Positions 36,465-44,544 of a stretch of DNA of 64,000 bases are shown piece after piece; positions within the stretch are counted from its first letter, which is position 1; every line of letters begins with the position of its first letter. Under the pieces are notes generated by a model. That model saw only the letters and a list, made by a program, of their open reading frames with translations, ran no database searches and was not told the origin of the DNA. Position numbers and translations under genes: made by a program. The stretch covers positions 186,001-250,000 of the forward strand of contig NZ_ADVZ01000003.1 of NCBI RefSeq assembly GCF_000178995.1. The letters are read 5' to 3'. The stretch comes from Afipia sp. 1NLS2 (GTDB taxonomy: Bacteria; Pseudomonadota; Alphaproteobacteria; Rhizobiales; Xanthobacteraceae).

Positions 36465-37958
36465 ATGACGATCAAGATGCCTTTGCCCGATCAGGGCATT
36501 CTCGGCCGCCGCGACGAGATCATCGCAGCATTGCGGGCCATCGTTCCCGGCGAGGGTGTGATCGAGACCGAGCGGGAAATGAAGCCCTACGAATCCGACG
36601 CGCTGACGGCCTATCGCCAGCCGCCGATGGTCGTGGTGCTGCCCGATACCACCGAGCAGGTCTCCAAGGTTCTGAAATATTGCCACGACAACGGCATCAA
36701 GGTGGTGCCGCGCGGCAACGGCACCTCGCTGTCGGGCGGCTCGTTTCCGCTCGCGGACGGCGTGCTGCTCGGCCTGTCCAAGTTCAAGCGCGTGCGCGAG
36801 ATCGACTTCGACAACCGCGTCGCGGTGGTCGAGCCGGGCATGACCAACCTCGCGGTCAGCCAGGCGGTGGCGCATGAGGGATTCTACTACGCGCCCGATC
36901 CGTCCTCGCAGATTGCCTGCTCGATCGGCGGCAACATCGCGGAAAATTCCGGCGGCGTTCACAGCCTGAAATACGGCCTCACCACCAACAATGTGCTGGG
37001 CTGCGAATTCGTGCTTATCACCGGTGAGATCCTGCGGATCGGCGGCCGCGCCCCGGAGAACGACGGCTACGACCTGATGGGCGTCATCACCGGCTCGGAG
37101 GGACTGCTCGGCGTCGTCACCGAGATCACGGTACGCATCCTGAAGAAGCCGGAAACCGCGCGTGCGCTGATGGTCGGCTTCTCCGAAGTGGAGGCGGCAG
37201 GCGAGTGTGTCGCGCGGGTGATCGGTGCGGGCATCATTCCCGGTGGCATGGAGATGATGGACAGGGATGCAATCCACGCCGCCGAGGCCTTCGTCCATGC
37301 CGGCTATCCGCTCGATGTCGAGGCGCTGCTCATCATCGAACTCGATGGGCCGAGCATCGAGGTCGACGAACTGATCCGCCGCGTCGAGAAGATCGCCTTG
37401 GATTGCGGCTCCAAGACCTGCCAGATATCCAATTCCGAACAGGAGCGGCTGTTGTTCTGGGCCGGCCGCAAGGCAGCGTTCCCAGCTGTCGGGCGACTGT
37501 CACCGGACTATCTGTGCATGGACGGCACCATTCCGCGCGGCAAGCTGCCGGAGGCGCTGGTGGGCATTCGCGAGCTTGGCAAAAAATACGGGCTGCGCTG
37601 CGCCAACGTGTTTCATGCGGGCGACGGCAATCTGCATCCGCTGATCATGTACGATGCCAACGTCGCCGACGAGATGCAGCGCGCCGAGGATTTCGGCGCC
37701 GATATCTTGCGGCTGTGCGTCAAGCTCGGCGGCGTGTTGAGCGGCGAGCATGGCATCGGCGTCGAAAAGCGTGACCTGATGCCGGAGATGCTGAGCGACA
37801 TCGATCTTGCCCATCACCAGCGCATCAAATGCGCGTTCGATTCAGGCGGTCTGCTCAATCCGGGCAAGATGTTCCCGGTCCTGCACCGCTGCGCGGAGCT
37901 TGGCCGGATGCATGTGCATGGCGGCAAGCTGCCGTTCCCCGACATCCCGCGATTCTGA
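36465..37958 (+). CDS. glcD: Glycolate oxidase FAD subunit GlcD
   Basis: The 497-residue flavoprotein has an N-terminal FAD-binding-4 domain (VLPDTTEQVSKVLKYCHDNGIKVVPRGNGTSLSGG, then SSQIACSIGGNIAENSGGVHSLKYG) and a C-terminal FAD-oxidase domain with NVFHAGDGNLHPL and GGVLSGEHGIGVEKRDLM. With GlcE and GlcF it oxidises glycolate to glyoxylate and passes electrons to the respiratory chain. GCGGAGA precedes the ATG. In a carbon-fixing bacterium it would recycle the glycolate formed by Rubisco. Confidence 0.95.
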   Translation: MTIKMPLPDQGILGRRDEIIAALRAIVPGEGVIETEREMKPYESDALTAYRQPPMVVVLPDTTEQVSKVLKYCHDNGIKVVPRGNGTSLSGGSFPLADGVLLGLSKFKRVREIDFDNRVAVVEPGMTNLAVSQAVAHEGFYYAPDPSSQIACSIGGNIAENSGGVHSLKYGLTTNNVLGCEFVLITGEILRIGGRAPENDGYDLMGVITGSEGLLGVVTEITVRILKKPETARALMVGFSEVEAAGECVARVIGAGIIPGGMEMMDRDAIHAAEAFVHAGYPLDVEALLIIELDGPSIEVDELIRRVEKIALDCGSKTCQISNSEQERLLFWAGRKAAFPAVGRLSPDYLCMDGTIPRGKLPEALVGIRELGKKYGLRCANVFHAGDGNLHPLIMYDANVADEMQRAEDFGADILRLCVKLGGVLSGEHGIGVEKRDLMPEMLSDIDLAHHQRIKCAFDSGGLLNPGKMFPVLHRCAELGRMHVHGGKLPFPDIPRF

Positions 37959-37970
37959 GGAAGGTTTGAC

Positions 37971-39215
37971 GTGGTGGAGACGTTGAAGGTTCGCGACGCC
38001 AAGGACGTCGAGATGGCGGTGCGCGAGGCGATAGAGGCGGAACAGCCGCTGGAAATCGTGGGGCACGGCAGCAAGCGCGACATCGGCCAGCCCGTGGCGA
38101 CCAACGCGGTGCTCGATCTGTCGGCGCTGAATGCGGTGACGTCCTATGAGCCGCACGAGCTGATCGTCACCGTGCAGGCCGGGGCACCAGTCGCCGATGT
38201 GATCGCGATGATGGATGCCAAGAACCAGGAATTCGCGTTCGAGCCGATGGACACCTCGGTGCTGCTCGGAACGAGCGCGGGGCAGGGTACGATCGGCGGC
38301 ATGATCGCATCGGGCCTTTCGGGGCCGCGCCGTATCCGTTCGGGCGGCGTCCGCGACCATCTGCTCGGCGGCAATGCCGTGTCGGGCTTTGGCGACGCAT
38401 TCGTCGCCGGCAGCCGCGTGGTCAAGAACGTCACGGGCTATGATATTTCCAAGCTGCTGGCGGGCTCATGGGGCACGCTCGCGGTGCTGACGGAGGCCAC
38501 CATCAAGCTGGTGCCGAAGGCCGAGGCGCAGACCACGCTGGTGCTGCGCGGCCTCGATGACGCCACCGCCAACAAGGCGATGACCAAGGCGCTGGGCTCG
38601 TCCTTCGACGTCTCGGCCGCAGCGCATGTTCCGGCGTCCAATCAGCAGGAACCCGACGGCGCGCTGGCAAAGGCGGGAGCGCCGCAGCAGGCGCTGACGC
38701 TGGTTCGGGTCGAAGGCATCGACGTCTCGGTGGCGGAACGGGCGCGGTCGCTGGCGGCGCTGCTCTCCTCCTTCGGTGCGGTGGAGACGATCGCGGACGA
38801 TGAATCGGCTGCGATCTGGGCCGCCTTACGTGACGTGACGCCGTTTGCCGCGACGTCGCCTCTCGGTGGCCATGTGGTCTGGCGCATCGTCTGCCCGCCG
38901 ACCGCGGGTGCGGCGCTCGGCATGGCGCTCAAGCGCGAGACCGGTGGCGAAGTCATCTACGGCTGGGGCGGGGGCTTGGTCTGGGCGGCGCTGCCGCCCG
39001 CCGCCGACGCCCATGCCGCCAAGGTCCGTGCTCATGCAGAGGCGGCCGGAGGCCATGCCATGCTGCTGCGCGCGCCGAAGGATGTGCGCGCCGCCATCGA
39101 TGTGTTCCACCCGCAGGCTCCGGGCGTCGCGGCGTTGAGCCGCCGCCTCAAGCATAGCTTCGATCCCCGTCATATCCTCAACCGCGGCCGCATGCGCCGG
39201 GACGACAACCCATGA
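37971..39215 (+). CDS. glcE: Glycolate oxidase subunit GlcE
   Basis: The 414-residue protein is a shorter FAD-binding homologue of GlcD. It starts at a double GTG preceded by GAGGAAGG, 13 bases after glcD. It keeps the FAD-binding-4 motif (PLEIVGHGSKRDIG and DTSVLLGTSAGQGTIGGMIASGLSGPRR, then VVKNVTGYDISKLLAGSWGTLAVLTEAT) but lacks the complete oxidase domain, as usual for GlcE. It overlaps glcF by four bases. Confidence 0.94.
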   Translation: MVETLKVRDAKDVEMAVREAIEAEQPLEIVGHGSKRDIGQPVATNAVLDLSALNAVTSYEPHELIVTVQAGAPVADVIAMMDAKNQEFAFEPMDTSVLLGTSAGQGTIGGMIASGLSGPRRIRSGGVRDHLLGGNAVSGFGDAFVAGSRVVKNVTGYDISKLLAGSWGTLAVLTEATIKLVPKAEAQTTLVLRGLDDATANKAMTKALGSSFDVSAAAHVPASNQQEPDGALAKAGAPQQALTLVRVEGIDVSVAERARSLAALLSSFGAVETIADDESAAIWAALRDVTPFAATSPLGGHVVWRIVCPPTAGAALGMALKRETGGEVIYGWGGGLVWAALPPAADAHAAKVRAHAEAAGGHAMLLRAPKDVRAAIDVFHPQAPGVAALSRRLKHSFDPRHILNRGRMRRDDNP

Positions 39216-40561
39216 AGACCGATTTTTCTCCTGCCCAGCTTGCCGATCCGGATATTGCGGAAGCCAACACAATCCTCCGCAAATGCGTGCATTGCGGTTT
39301 CTGCACCGCAACCTGCCCGACCTACGTCCTGCTCGGCGACGAACTCGATAGCCCGCGCGGGCGCATCTACCTCATCAAGGAGATGCTGGAGAAGGACCAG
39401 AAGCCGACGGCCGAGGTGGTCAAGCATGTCGACCGCTGCCTGTCCTGCCTTGCCTGCATGACGACGTGCCCTTCGGGCGTGAACTACATGCACCTCATCG
39501 ATCAGGCCCGCGTCCGGGTAGAGGAGAGTTATTCCCGCCCGCTCGGCGACCGCCTGATCCGTGCGCTGCTGGCCTATGTGCTGCCGCGTCCCCGCGTGTT
39601 CCGTGCCGGTATGATGGCGGCGCGGCTGGCGAAGCCGTTTGTCGGCCTGCTGCCGGGCTCCGCAAAAGCAAGCCATCCGCCGACATTCTTCGACCGGTTG
39701 CGGGCGATGCTGGCGCTGGCGCCGGGTGCGCTGCCGTCGCCGGGGCCTGCGGGTGGCACGGTGTTCCCCGCGCAGGGAACACGGCGCGGGCGTGTTGCGT
39801 TGCTGCAGGGGTGTGCCCAGCAGGTGCTGGGACCGAACATCAATCAGGCGGCGATTCGCCTGCTCACCCGGCTCGGCATCGAGGTGGTGCTGGTCGCGGA
39901 TGAGCAATGCTGCGGCTCGCTGACGCATCACATGGGCCGCGATGACGACGCGCTGCACAGGGCAAAGGCCAATATCGATGTCTGGGTCCGCGAGGCCGAT
40001 GCCAACGGGCTCGATGCGATTCTGGTGACCACCTCGGGCTGCGGCACCACGATCAAGGATTACGGCTATCTCTTACGCGAGGACAAAGCCTATGCGGCGA
40101 AGGCCGCACGCGTATCGCAACTCGCGAAGGACATCACCGAATATGTCTCTGCGTTAAATGTGCAATGGCCACGGCCTCAAAATGAAATCGTCGTCGCCTA
40201 TCACTCCGCATGTTCGCTCCAGCATGGACAGAAAATCACGGAGCTTCCGAAAGAATTGCTTTCCAAGAGCGGATTCGTGGTGAAAGATGTGCCTGAGGGT
40301 CATCTGTGTTGCGGATCGGCTGGGACGTACAACATCCTCCAGCCCGAGATTGCAAGGAGATTGCGCGAGCGTAAGGTCGCCAATATCGCATCCGTCAGGC
40401 CGGACATCGTGTCGGCAGGCAATATTGGGTGCATGGTGCAGATCGGCAGCGAACTCAAGAATGCCGAAGGCGCACCGATCCCGGTGGTTCACACCATTGA
40501 ATTGCTCGACTGGATGACCGGCGGCCCGTCCCCGCACAATACCCTGCCTGCAAACAGGTGA
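39212..40561 (+). CDS. glcF: Glycolate oxidase iron-sulfur subunit GlcF
   Basis: The 449-residue protein has two ferredoxin-type [4Fe-4S] motifs, CVHCGFCTATCPTY near residue 28 and CLSCLACMTTCPSG near residue 78, followed by two CCG domains (DEQCCGSLTHHMG and GHLCCGSAGTYN) of the heterodisulfide-reductase type. It carries electrons from GlcD to quinones. The start overlaps glcE as ATGA. Confidence 0.95.
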   Translation: MKTDFSPAQLADPDIAEANTILRKCVHCGFCTATCPTYVLLGDELDSPRGRIYLIKEMLEKDQKPTAEVVKHVDRCLSCLACMTTCPSGVNYMHLIDQARVRVEESYSRPLGDRLIRALLAYVLPRPRVFRAGMMAARLAKPFVGLLPGSAKASHPPTFFDRLRAMLALAPGALPSPGPAGGTVFPAQGTRRGRVALLQGCAQQVLGPNINQAAIRLLTRLGIEVVLVADEQCCGSLTHHMGRDDDALHRAKANIDVWVREADANGLDAILVTTSGCGTTIKDYGYLLREDKAYAAKAARVSQLAKDITEYVSALNVQWPRPQNEIVVAYHSACSLQHGQKITELPKELLSKSGFVVKDVPEGHLCCGSAGTYNILQPEIARRLRERKVANIASVRPDIVSAGNIGCMVQIGSELKNAEGAPIPVVHTIELLDWMTGGPSPHNTLPANR

Positions 40562-40651
40562 TCGGCTGCCGAGAGGGCAGGAGGCCTTCCGTTAAGGAAG
40601 CGCCTTGAAACGTCGATCGATCATCCCGCCGAAGGGAAACAGGAGGACGGC

Positions 40652-41077
40652 ATGGCTAAGGGTAAGAAGAGTAAGAAGGTCAAGAAGCAGAAGAAAGTAA
40701 GCCGGGCAAAGACCGCGCGGCGCCCCGCGAAGAAGTCGGCGAAGAAGAGCAGCCGCAAGGCCGCCAAAAAGTCCTCGGCGAAAAAGGCCGTCAAGCGCTC
40801 GGCGAAGAAGTCGGCCAGGAAAGCTGCAAAGAAGTCAGCCAAGAAGGCGGCCAAGCGTCCGGCGAAGAAATCGGCCAAGAAGGCCGTGAAGAAAACCGCC
40901 AAGAAGGCCGCTCCGAAGAAGGCTGCAAAGAAGCGTGCCGCGCCGCGTAAGGCGGCTGCGCCTGCCCCAGCGGTGGTCCCATCTTACGATGAGCCTATGG
41001 CGAACCTGTCGGAATCCTCGCAATTGTCGCACTCGAACTGGTTCACCGGCGAGGACAAGGACGAACACCAGTCCTGA
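40652..41077 (+). CDS. Histone H1-like, lysine- and alanine-rich nucleoid protein
   Basis: The 141-residue protein is a run of KKSAKK, KKAAKRP and KKAVKK type repeats from residue 5 to about 107, as in bacterial histone H1/Hc1-like and AlgP-like proteins. It then switches to a neutral and acidic tail (DEPMANLSESSQLSHSNWFTGEDKDEH). The basic region should bind DNA without sequence preference. The ATG follows CAGGAGGA. The DNA is correspondingly repetitive and AAG-rich. It follows glcF after 90 bases but is more likely an independent gene. Confidence 0.87.
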   Translation: MAKGKKSKKVKKQKKVSRAKTARRPAKKSAKKSSRKAAKKSSAKKAVKRSAKKSARKAAKKSAKKAAKRPAKKSAKKAVKKTAKKAAPKKAAKKRAAPRKAAAPAPAVVPSYDEPMANLSESSQLSHSNWFTGEDKDEHQS

Positions 41078-41097
41078 CAGGACGATGGTTTCCCACC

Positions 41098-41133
41098 AGA
41101 AGCCGCGCTGCAAGGTGCGGCTTCTTCGTTTTG
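41098..41133 (+). terminator. Terminator after the histone-like gene
   Basis: AGAAGCCGC and GCGGCTTCT form a nine-base stem with a ten-base loop, followed by TCGTTTT. Confidence 0.82.
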
Positions 41134-41449
41134 AGGGGTAGCCTCCGCGGGAGTATTTAAGCGATTCGGATGCGGGGTCGTCCGGAGTAGGGCGATGTAT
41201 TCCAGCCTGCGCGGAGAAAAACATATCGTATCGGGGGCGAATTACGCGTTTTCTCCGTTGTCGAAATACAACATTGTGACAGAGAGAGCGGCCTTGATGG
41301 CGGAATCGCCTAATAAGGCAGCAATTGCCCGGCATTTTTGCTTTCCCCTTTTCATGCTGCTTCGCACATTGGCCCCACGAAAGACGTTCGTTCTCAATGC
41401 CCGCCACTCCGGTTACCGGCCATGGCGGGCTTCAACGGTGGGGGTAGTT
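41134..41449 (+). other. Long leader region of the porin gene
   Basis: These 316 bases are in frame with the porin from 41195, but the translated stretch is not signal-like, and the real signal peptide begins at 41450. The region is less GC-rich than its surroundings and ends in a hairpin (41399-41430). No promoter is obvious. Confidence 0.55.
41399..41430 (+). other. Hairpin just upstream of the porin start
   Basis: GCCCGCCA and TGGCGGGC pair exactly, and the loop contains a nested CCGG-TTA-CCGG dyad. It ends 19 bases before the porin ATG without a U-run, so it could stabilise the mRNA or affect translation. Confidence 0.6.
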
Positions 41450-42433
41450 ATGAAATCGGTTCTTCCAGCCGCGGCTGCGGTTGTAGTTAGTCTTCTCGGA
41501 GCGCAGGCGGCGGTCGCGGCCGATCTTCCGGTCAAGGCCTTGAAGGCTCCGGCGGTGGCGGCGTTCGATCCGTGGGACATCGCCTTTGGTGCGGGCGTCA
41601 TGAACGATTACGTCTTCCGCGGCATCACGCAGTCCAATCACAAGCCGTCGGTCACCGCCTATTTCGAGCCGCGCTATAACGTAACCAAGGACCTGCAGTT
41701 CTATGTCGGCTCTTCGTTCGAGAGCATCTCGTTTCCGAACCGAGCGGCGGCCGAGGTCGATATCTACGGCGGTGTCCGCCCGACCTTCGGCGCCCTCGCG
41801 CTCGATTTCGGTGTCTGGGGCTACCTCTATCCAGGCGGCACCTGTGTCGGCAACGGCACCGCTGGTTCGTTCGGTGTGGCTGGCTCCTGCGGCTTCGACA
41901 ACCAGATCGTGCTGGCCAACGGCAACTTCCTGAAGAAGGACGTCTCTTTCTACGAGGTCTACGGCAAGGCGAACTACACCTTCAACGATACCTTCGCGAT
42001 GGGCGGCAACGTGTTCTACACGCCGAGCTTCCTGAACTCGGGCGCGGAAGGCACCTACGCATCGGTGACCGCCAAGATCACGGCACCGAGTTCGTTCCTG
42101 CCGAACGGCATCGGCAGCTATGTCTCCGGTGAGTTCGGCCGCCAGTGGCTCGGCACGTCTGACTCGTTCTACGGCAACATCGATTACAAGGACTACAACA
42201 CCTGGAACGTTGGTATCGGCTTCACCTACAAGGTGTTCACGCTCGATCTGCGCTATTCCGACACCAACCTCAGCAAGGGTGATTGCAACGCCTTCACCAG
42301 CGACTACACCGCCAGCCAGACCGGTTTCATCACGCCGATCAACGCGGCTCCTGGCTTTGGCTCGAAATGGTGCGGTGCGAGCTTCATCGCGAAGCTCTCG
42401 GCCGACCTGACGCTGATGAGCAACATCAAGTAA
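41450..42433 (+). CDS. TorF-family putative outer-membrane porin
   Basis: The 327-residue protein has a clear signal peptide (KSVLPAAAAVVVSLLGAQAAVA, cleavage before ADLP) and a beta-strand-rich mature part. ADLPVKALKAP followed by GAGVMNDYVFRGITQSNHKPSVTAYFEPRYNV is typical of the TorF/gcw_chp family of predicted outer-membrane beta-barrels in alphaproteobacteria. Alternating aromatic residues fill most later strands (TWNVGIGFTYKVFTLDLRYSDTN). The substrate is unknown. The start at 41450 is set by the signal peptide, with GTGGGGG as a ribosome site. Confidence 0.87.
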   Translation: MKSVLPAAAAVVVSLLGAQAAVAADLPVKALKAPAVAAFDPWDIAFGAGVMNDYVFRGITQSNHKPSVTAYFEPRYNVTKDLQFYVGSSFESISFPNRAAAEVDIYGGVRPTFGALALDFGVWGYLYPGGTCVGNGTAGSFGVAGSCGFDNQIVLANGNFLKKDVSFYEVYGKANYTFNDTFAMGGNVFYTPSFLNSGAEGTYASVTAKITAPSSFLPNGIGSYVSGEFGRQWLGTSDSFYGNIDYKDYNTWNVGIGFTYKVFTLDLRYSDTNLSKGDCNAFTSDYTASQTGFITPINAAPGFGSKWCGASFIAKLSADLTLMSNIK

Positions 42434-42458
42434 GCTCTCTTCCAAGATCGACTACAGA

Positions 42459-42489
42459 GGGCGACGGAGCAATCCGCCGCCCTTTTTAT
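42459..42489 (+). terminator. Terminator after the porin gene
   Basis: GGGCG-A-CGGA and TCCG-C-CGCCC pair around GCAA with one mismatch, followed by TTTTTATTT. Confidence 0.88.
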
Positions 42490-42497
42490 TTGTAGTG

Positions 42498-44228
42498 TCA
42501 GCCTGCGGGCGCGGAGGCGGATTGTTCGACGAGCGCGTGATCCGTCACGGCGACATGACGCTGGTGGAAGGCCGCGAGCGTGCTGCGGTGGCCGATCGAG
42601 ACGACCGTGCTGTCCGGCAGCCGCTGCGCGATCAGGCGATACAGCAAGGCTTCCGTCGCTTCGTCGAGTGAGGCGGTGGCCTCATCCAGCATCAGGAATT
42701 GCGGTTTGTGCAGGAGCGCGCGTGCGATTCCGAGCCGTTGCTGCTCGCCGGGCGACAGCGACTGATTCCAGTGCCCGGTTTCGTCGAGTTGGCCTGCGAG
42801 TGCGGGCAGGCCGACATCGGCGAGAGCGGCTTCAAGCGTCTCGCGGTCGAAATGACCCGGCATTGCCGGATAGGCGAGCGCGTCCGACAATGGCCCGACC
42901 GGAAAATATGGCCGCTGCGGCAGCGACATCAGCGTCGCGCCCGCCGGGATTGAAACCGTGCCCGCGCCGAACGGCCAGGTTCCAGCGATCGCACGGAACA
43001 GCGTGGACTTGCCGGAGCCGGAAGGGCCGGTCAGCAGCGTGCGCTGATGGCGGCGCAACGTGAAGTCGCTGGCGACGAGAAGCGGGGTGCCCGTCGGAGA
43101 GGCGAGTTGCAGGTTCTTGAGAATGATGCCGTCCGCGCCGCCTTCGGGCGCGAGGCGGATGTTGCCGCGCCGCCGCTCGCGCGCGGTTGCCATCGAATGC
43201 TCAAACCCTTCGAGACGGTCGATCACCGCCTGCCATTCGGCCAGTTGCCGGTAGGCGCTGATGAAGAACGACAGCGCGCCCTGGACGCTAAGGAAGGCGG
43301 AGGCCGCCTGCATCACGCCGCCGAGCAGGGTCTTGTGTGCGAAATAGGCGGGCGCAACCATCATGTAGGGAAAGATCTGAACGGCCTGCGCATAGCTCTG
43401 GGTTACGGCCGTGATCTTCGTGGTGCGGATCATGATGGCGTGCCAGTTGCGGATGATGGCGCCCAGCCGCTCCGACAGCCGCAGATGTTCGGCATCGCCA
43501 CCCTTGAGCAATGCGATCTGTTCGGAATTTTCCCGCGCGCGCACGAGGTTGAAACGGAAATCGGCCTCATAGCGCTGCTGATGGAAGTCGAGCTTGATCA
43601 GCGGTTTGCCGATCAGATGGGTGAGGATCGTACCGCCGATCGCATAGATCAGCGCCGCCCAGACCAGGTAGCCTGGGATGCTGATCGCCGCGCCGAACAG
43701 ATGGAGGGGAGCCGTCTCCGACAGTCCCCAAAGGATGACGACGAAAGAGACCAGCGTCACCACTGAGTTGAGAAGGCCAAGGCTGAGCGTCAGAAACTGC
43801 TCGATGAAGATACGTACGTCCTCGGCGATACGCTGGTCGGGGTTGTCGGCCGGATCGCCTGCAAGCTGCATCCGGTAGTGCGTGGTGTCATCCAGCCATT
43901 CGCCGAGATATCGCTCGGTCAGCCATTTGCGCCAGCGGATCTGAAGCCACTGGTTGAGGTAGAGCTGAAGGATCGCAATGACGATGAAGATTGCCGCCAC
44001 CACGCTGAAGTAGATGATCTCATGAACGAAGACGTCCCACTTATACTCTTGCAGTGCAGTATAAAACCGATTGCGCCACTGGTTGATGAGGACGTCGATC
44101 GCCACGGTACCGAGTTCGATGGCGACGATAGCCGCGAGCAGGATGCCGCCGGCCCATTTGTCTTCCGAACGGAAATAGGGGGTCGCCAGCCGCCAGATTG
44201 TGGCGAGCGCCGATACGATACGTTTCAC
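42498..44228 (-). CDS. SbmA/BacA-domain ABC transporter with fused ATPase (YddA/BclA-like)
   Basis: The 576-residue inner-membrane protein has a SbmA/BacA-type membrane domain (about residues 25-335, with YTALQEYKWDVF, LTERYLGEWLDDTTHYRMQL and DNPDQRIAEDVRIF) fused to an ATPase. Walker A is GPSGSGKST at 401-409, the signature is LSPGEQQRLG at 491-500 and Walker B is FLMLDEATAS at 511-520. Such proteins import peptides or cofactors; BclA of photosynthetic Bradyrhizobium imports plant antimicrobial peptides. Whether this one does so is open, because YddA-type paralogues are common. It is transcribed alone and is divergent from the permease gene. Confidence 0.9.
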   Translation of the reverse strand: MKRIVSALATIWRLATPYFRSEDKWAGGILLAAIVAIELGTVAIDVLINQWRNRFYTALQEYKWDVFVHEIIYFSVVAAIFIVIAILQLYLNQWLQIRWRKWLTERYLGEWLDDTTHYRMQLAGDPADNPDQRIAEDVRIFIEQFLTLSLGLLNSVVTLVSFVVILWGLSETAPLHLFGAAISIPGYLVWAALIYAIGGTILTHLIGKPLIKLDFHQQRYEADFRFNLVRARENSEQIALLKGGDAEHLRLSERLGAIIRNWHAIMIRTTKITAVTQSYAQAVQIFPYMMVAPAYFAHKTLLGGVMQAASAFLSVQGALSFFISAYRQLAEWQAVIDRLEGFEHSMATARERRRGNIRLAPEGGADGIILKNLQLASPTGTPLLVASDFTLRRHQRTLLTGPSGSGKSTLFRAIAGTWPFGAGTVSIPAGATLMSLPQRPYFPVGPLSDALAYPAMPGHFDRETLEAALADVGLPALAGQLDETGHWNQSLSPGEQQRLGIARALLHKPQFLMLDEATASLDEATEALLYRLIAQRLPDSTVVSIGHRSTLAAFHQRHVAVTDHALVEQSASAPAG

Positions 44229-44544
44229 GGATAATCTCCTGAAAGGTGGCCGGGTGACGCCACGGGAGAGTGGCGCGGACCGAAGACAGACCCCTGCGTA
44301 AAATAAATCACTGAATAAGACTAAAGTTAGGGCCGGGTTCGGTTGCGTTGTCTTGTGCGAAATCCCTTACCGCTTTTAGCATGCGACATAACGGCAAGGC
44401 CGGGGAGCACTTCACGAGTTGGCGAGAGATTCCGCTTACTTCTAGCGCCGGCCGCCCAAATTTCTCCCTCAAGATGCCTCGCCTCAGGCTCCGGGCAGTT
44501 CGCTTCTCCCGGGGCGACATAACCGCGTGGGGGAGAAGGAATAC
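44229..44544. other. Divergent promoter region of the SbmA-like and permease genes
   Basis: The 316 bases contain an AT-rich stretch at 44299-44330 that could melt as a promoter, but I cannot fix a -35/-10 pair. No coding frame here is convincing. No operator for a lactate or glycolate regulator is recognised. Confidence 0.5.

Noticed and set aside
40660-40960. CRISPR-like or satellite repeat
   Set aside because: The repeats are in frame lysine-alanine codons of the histone-like gene, of variable length and without spacers.
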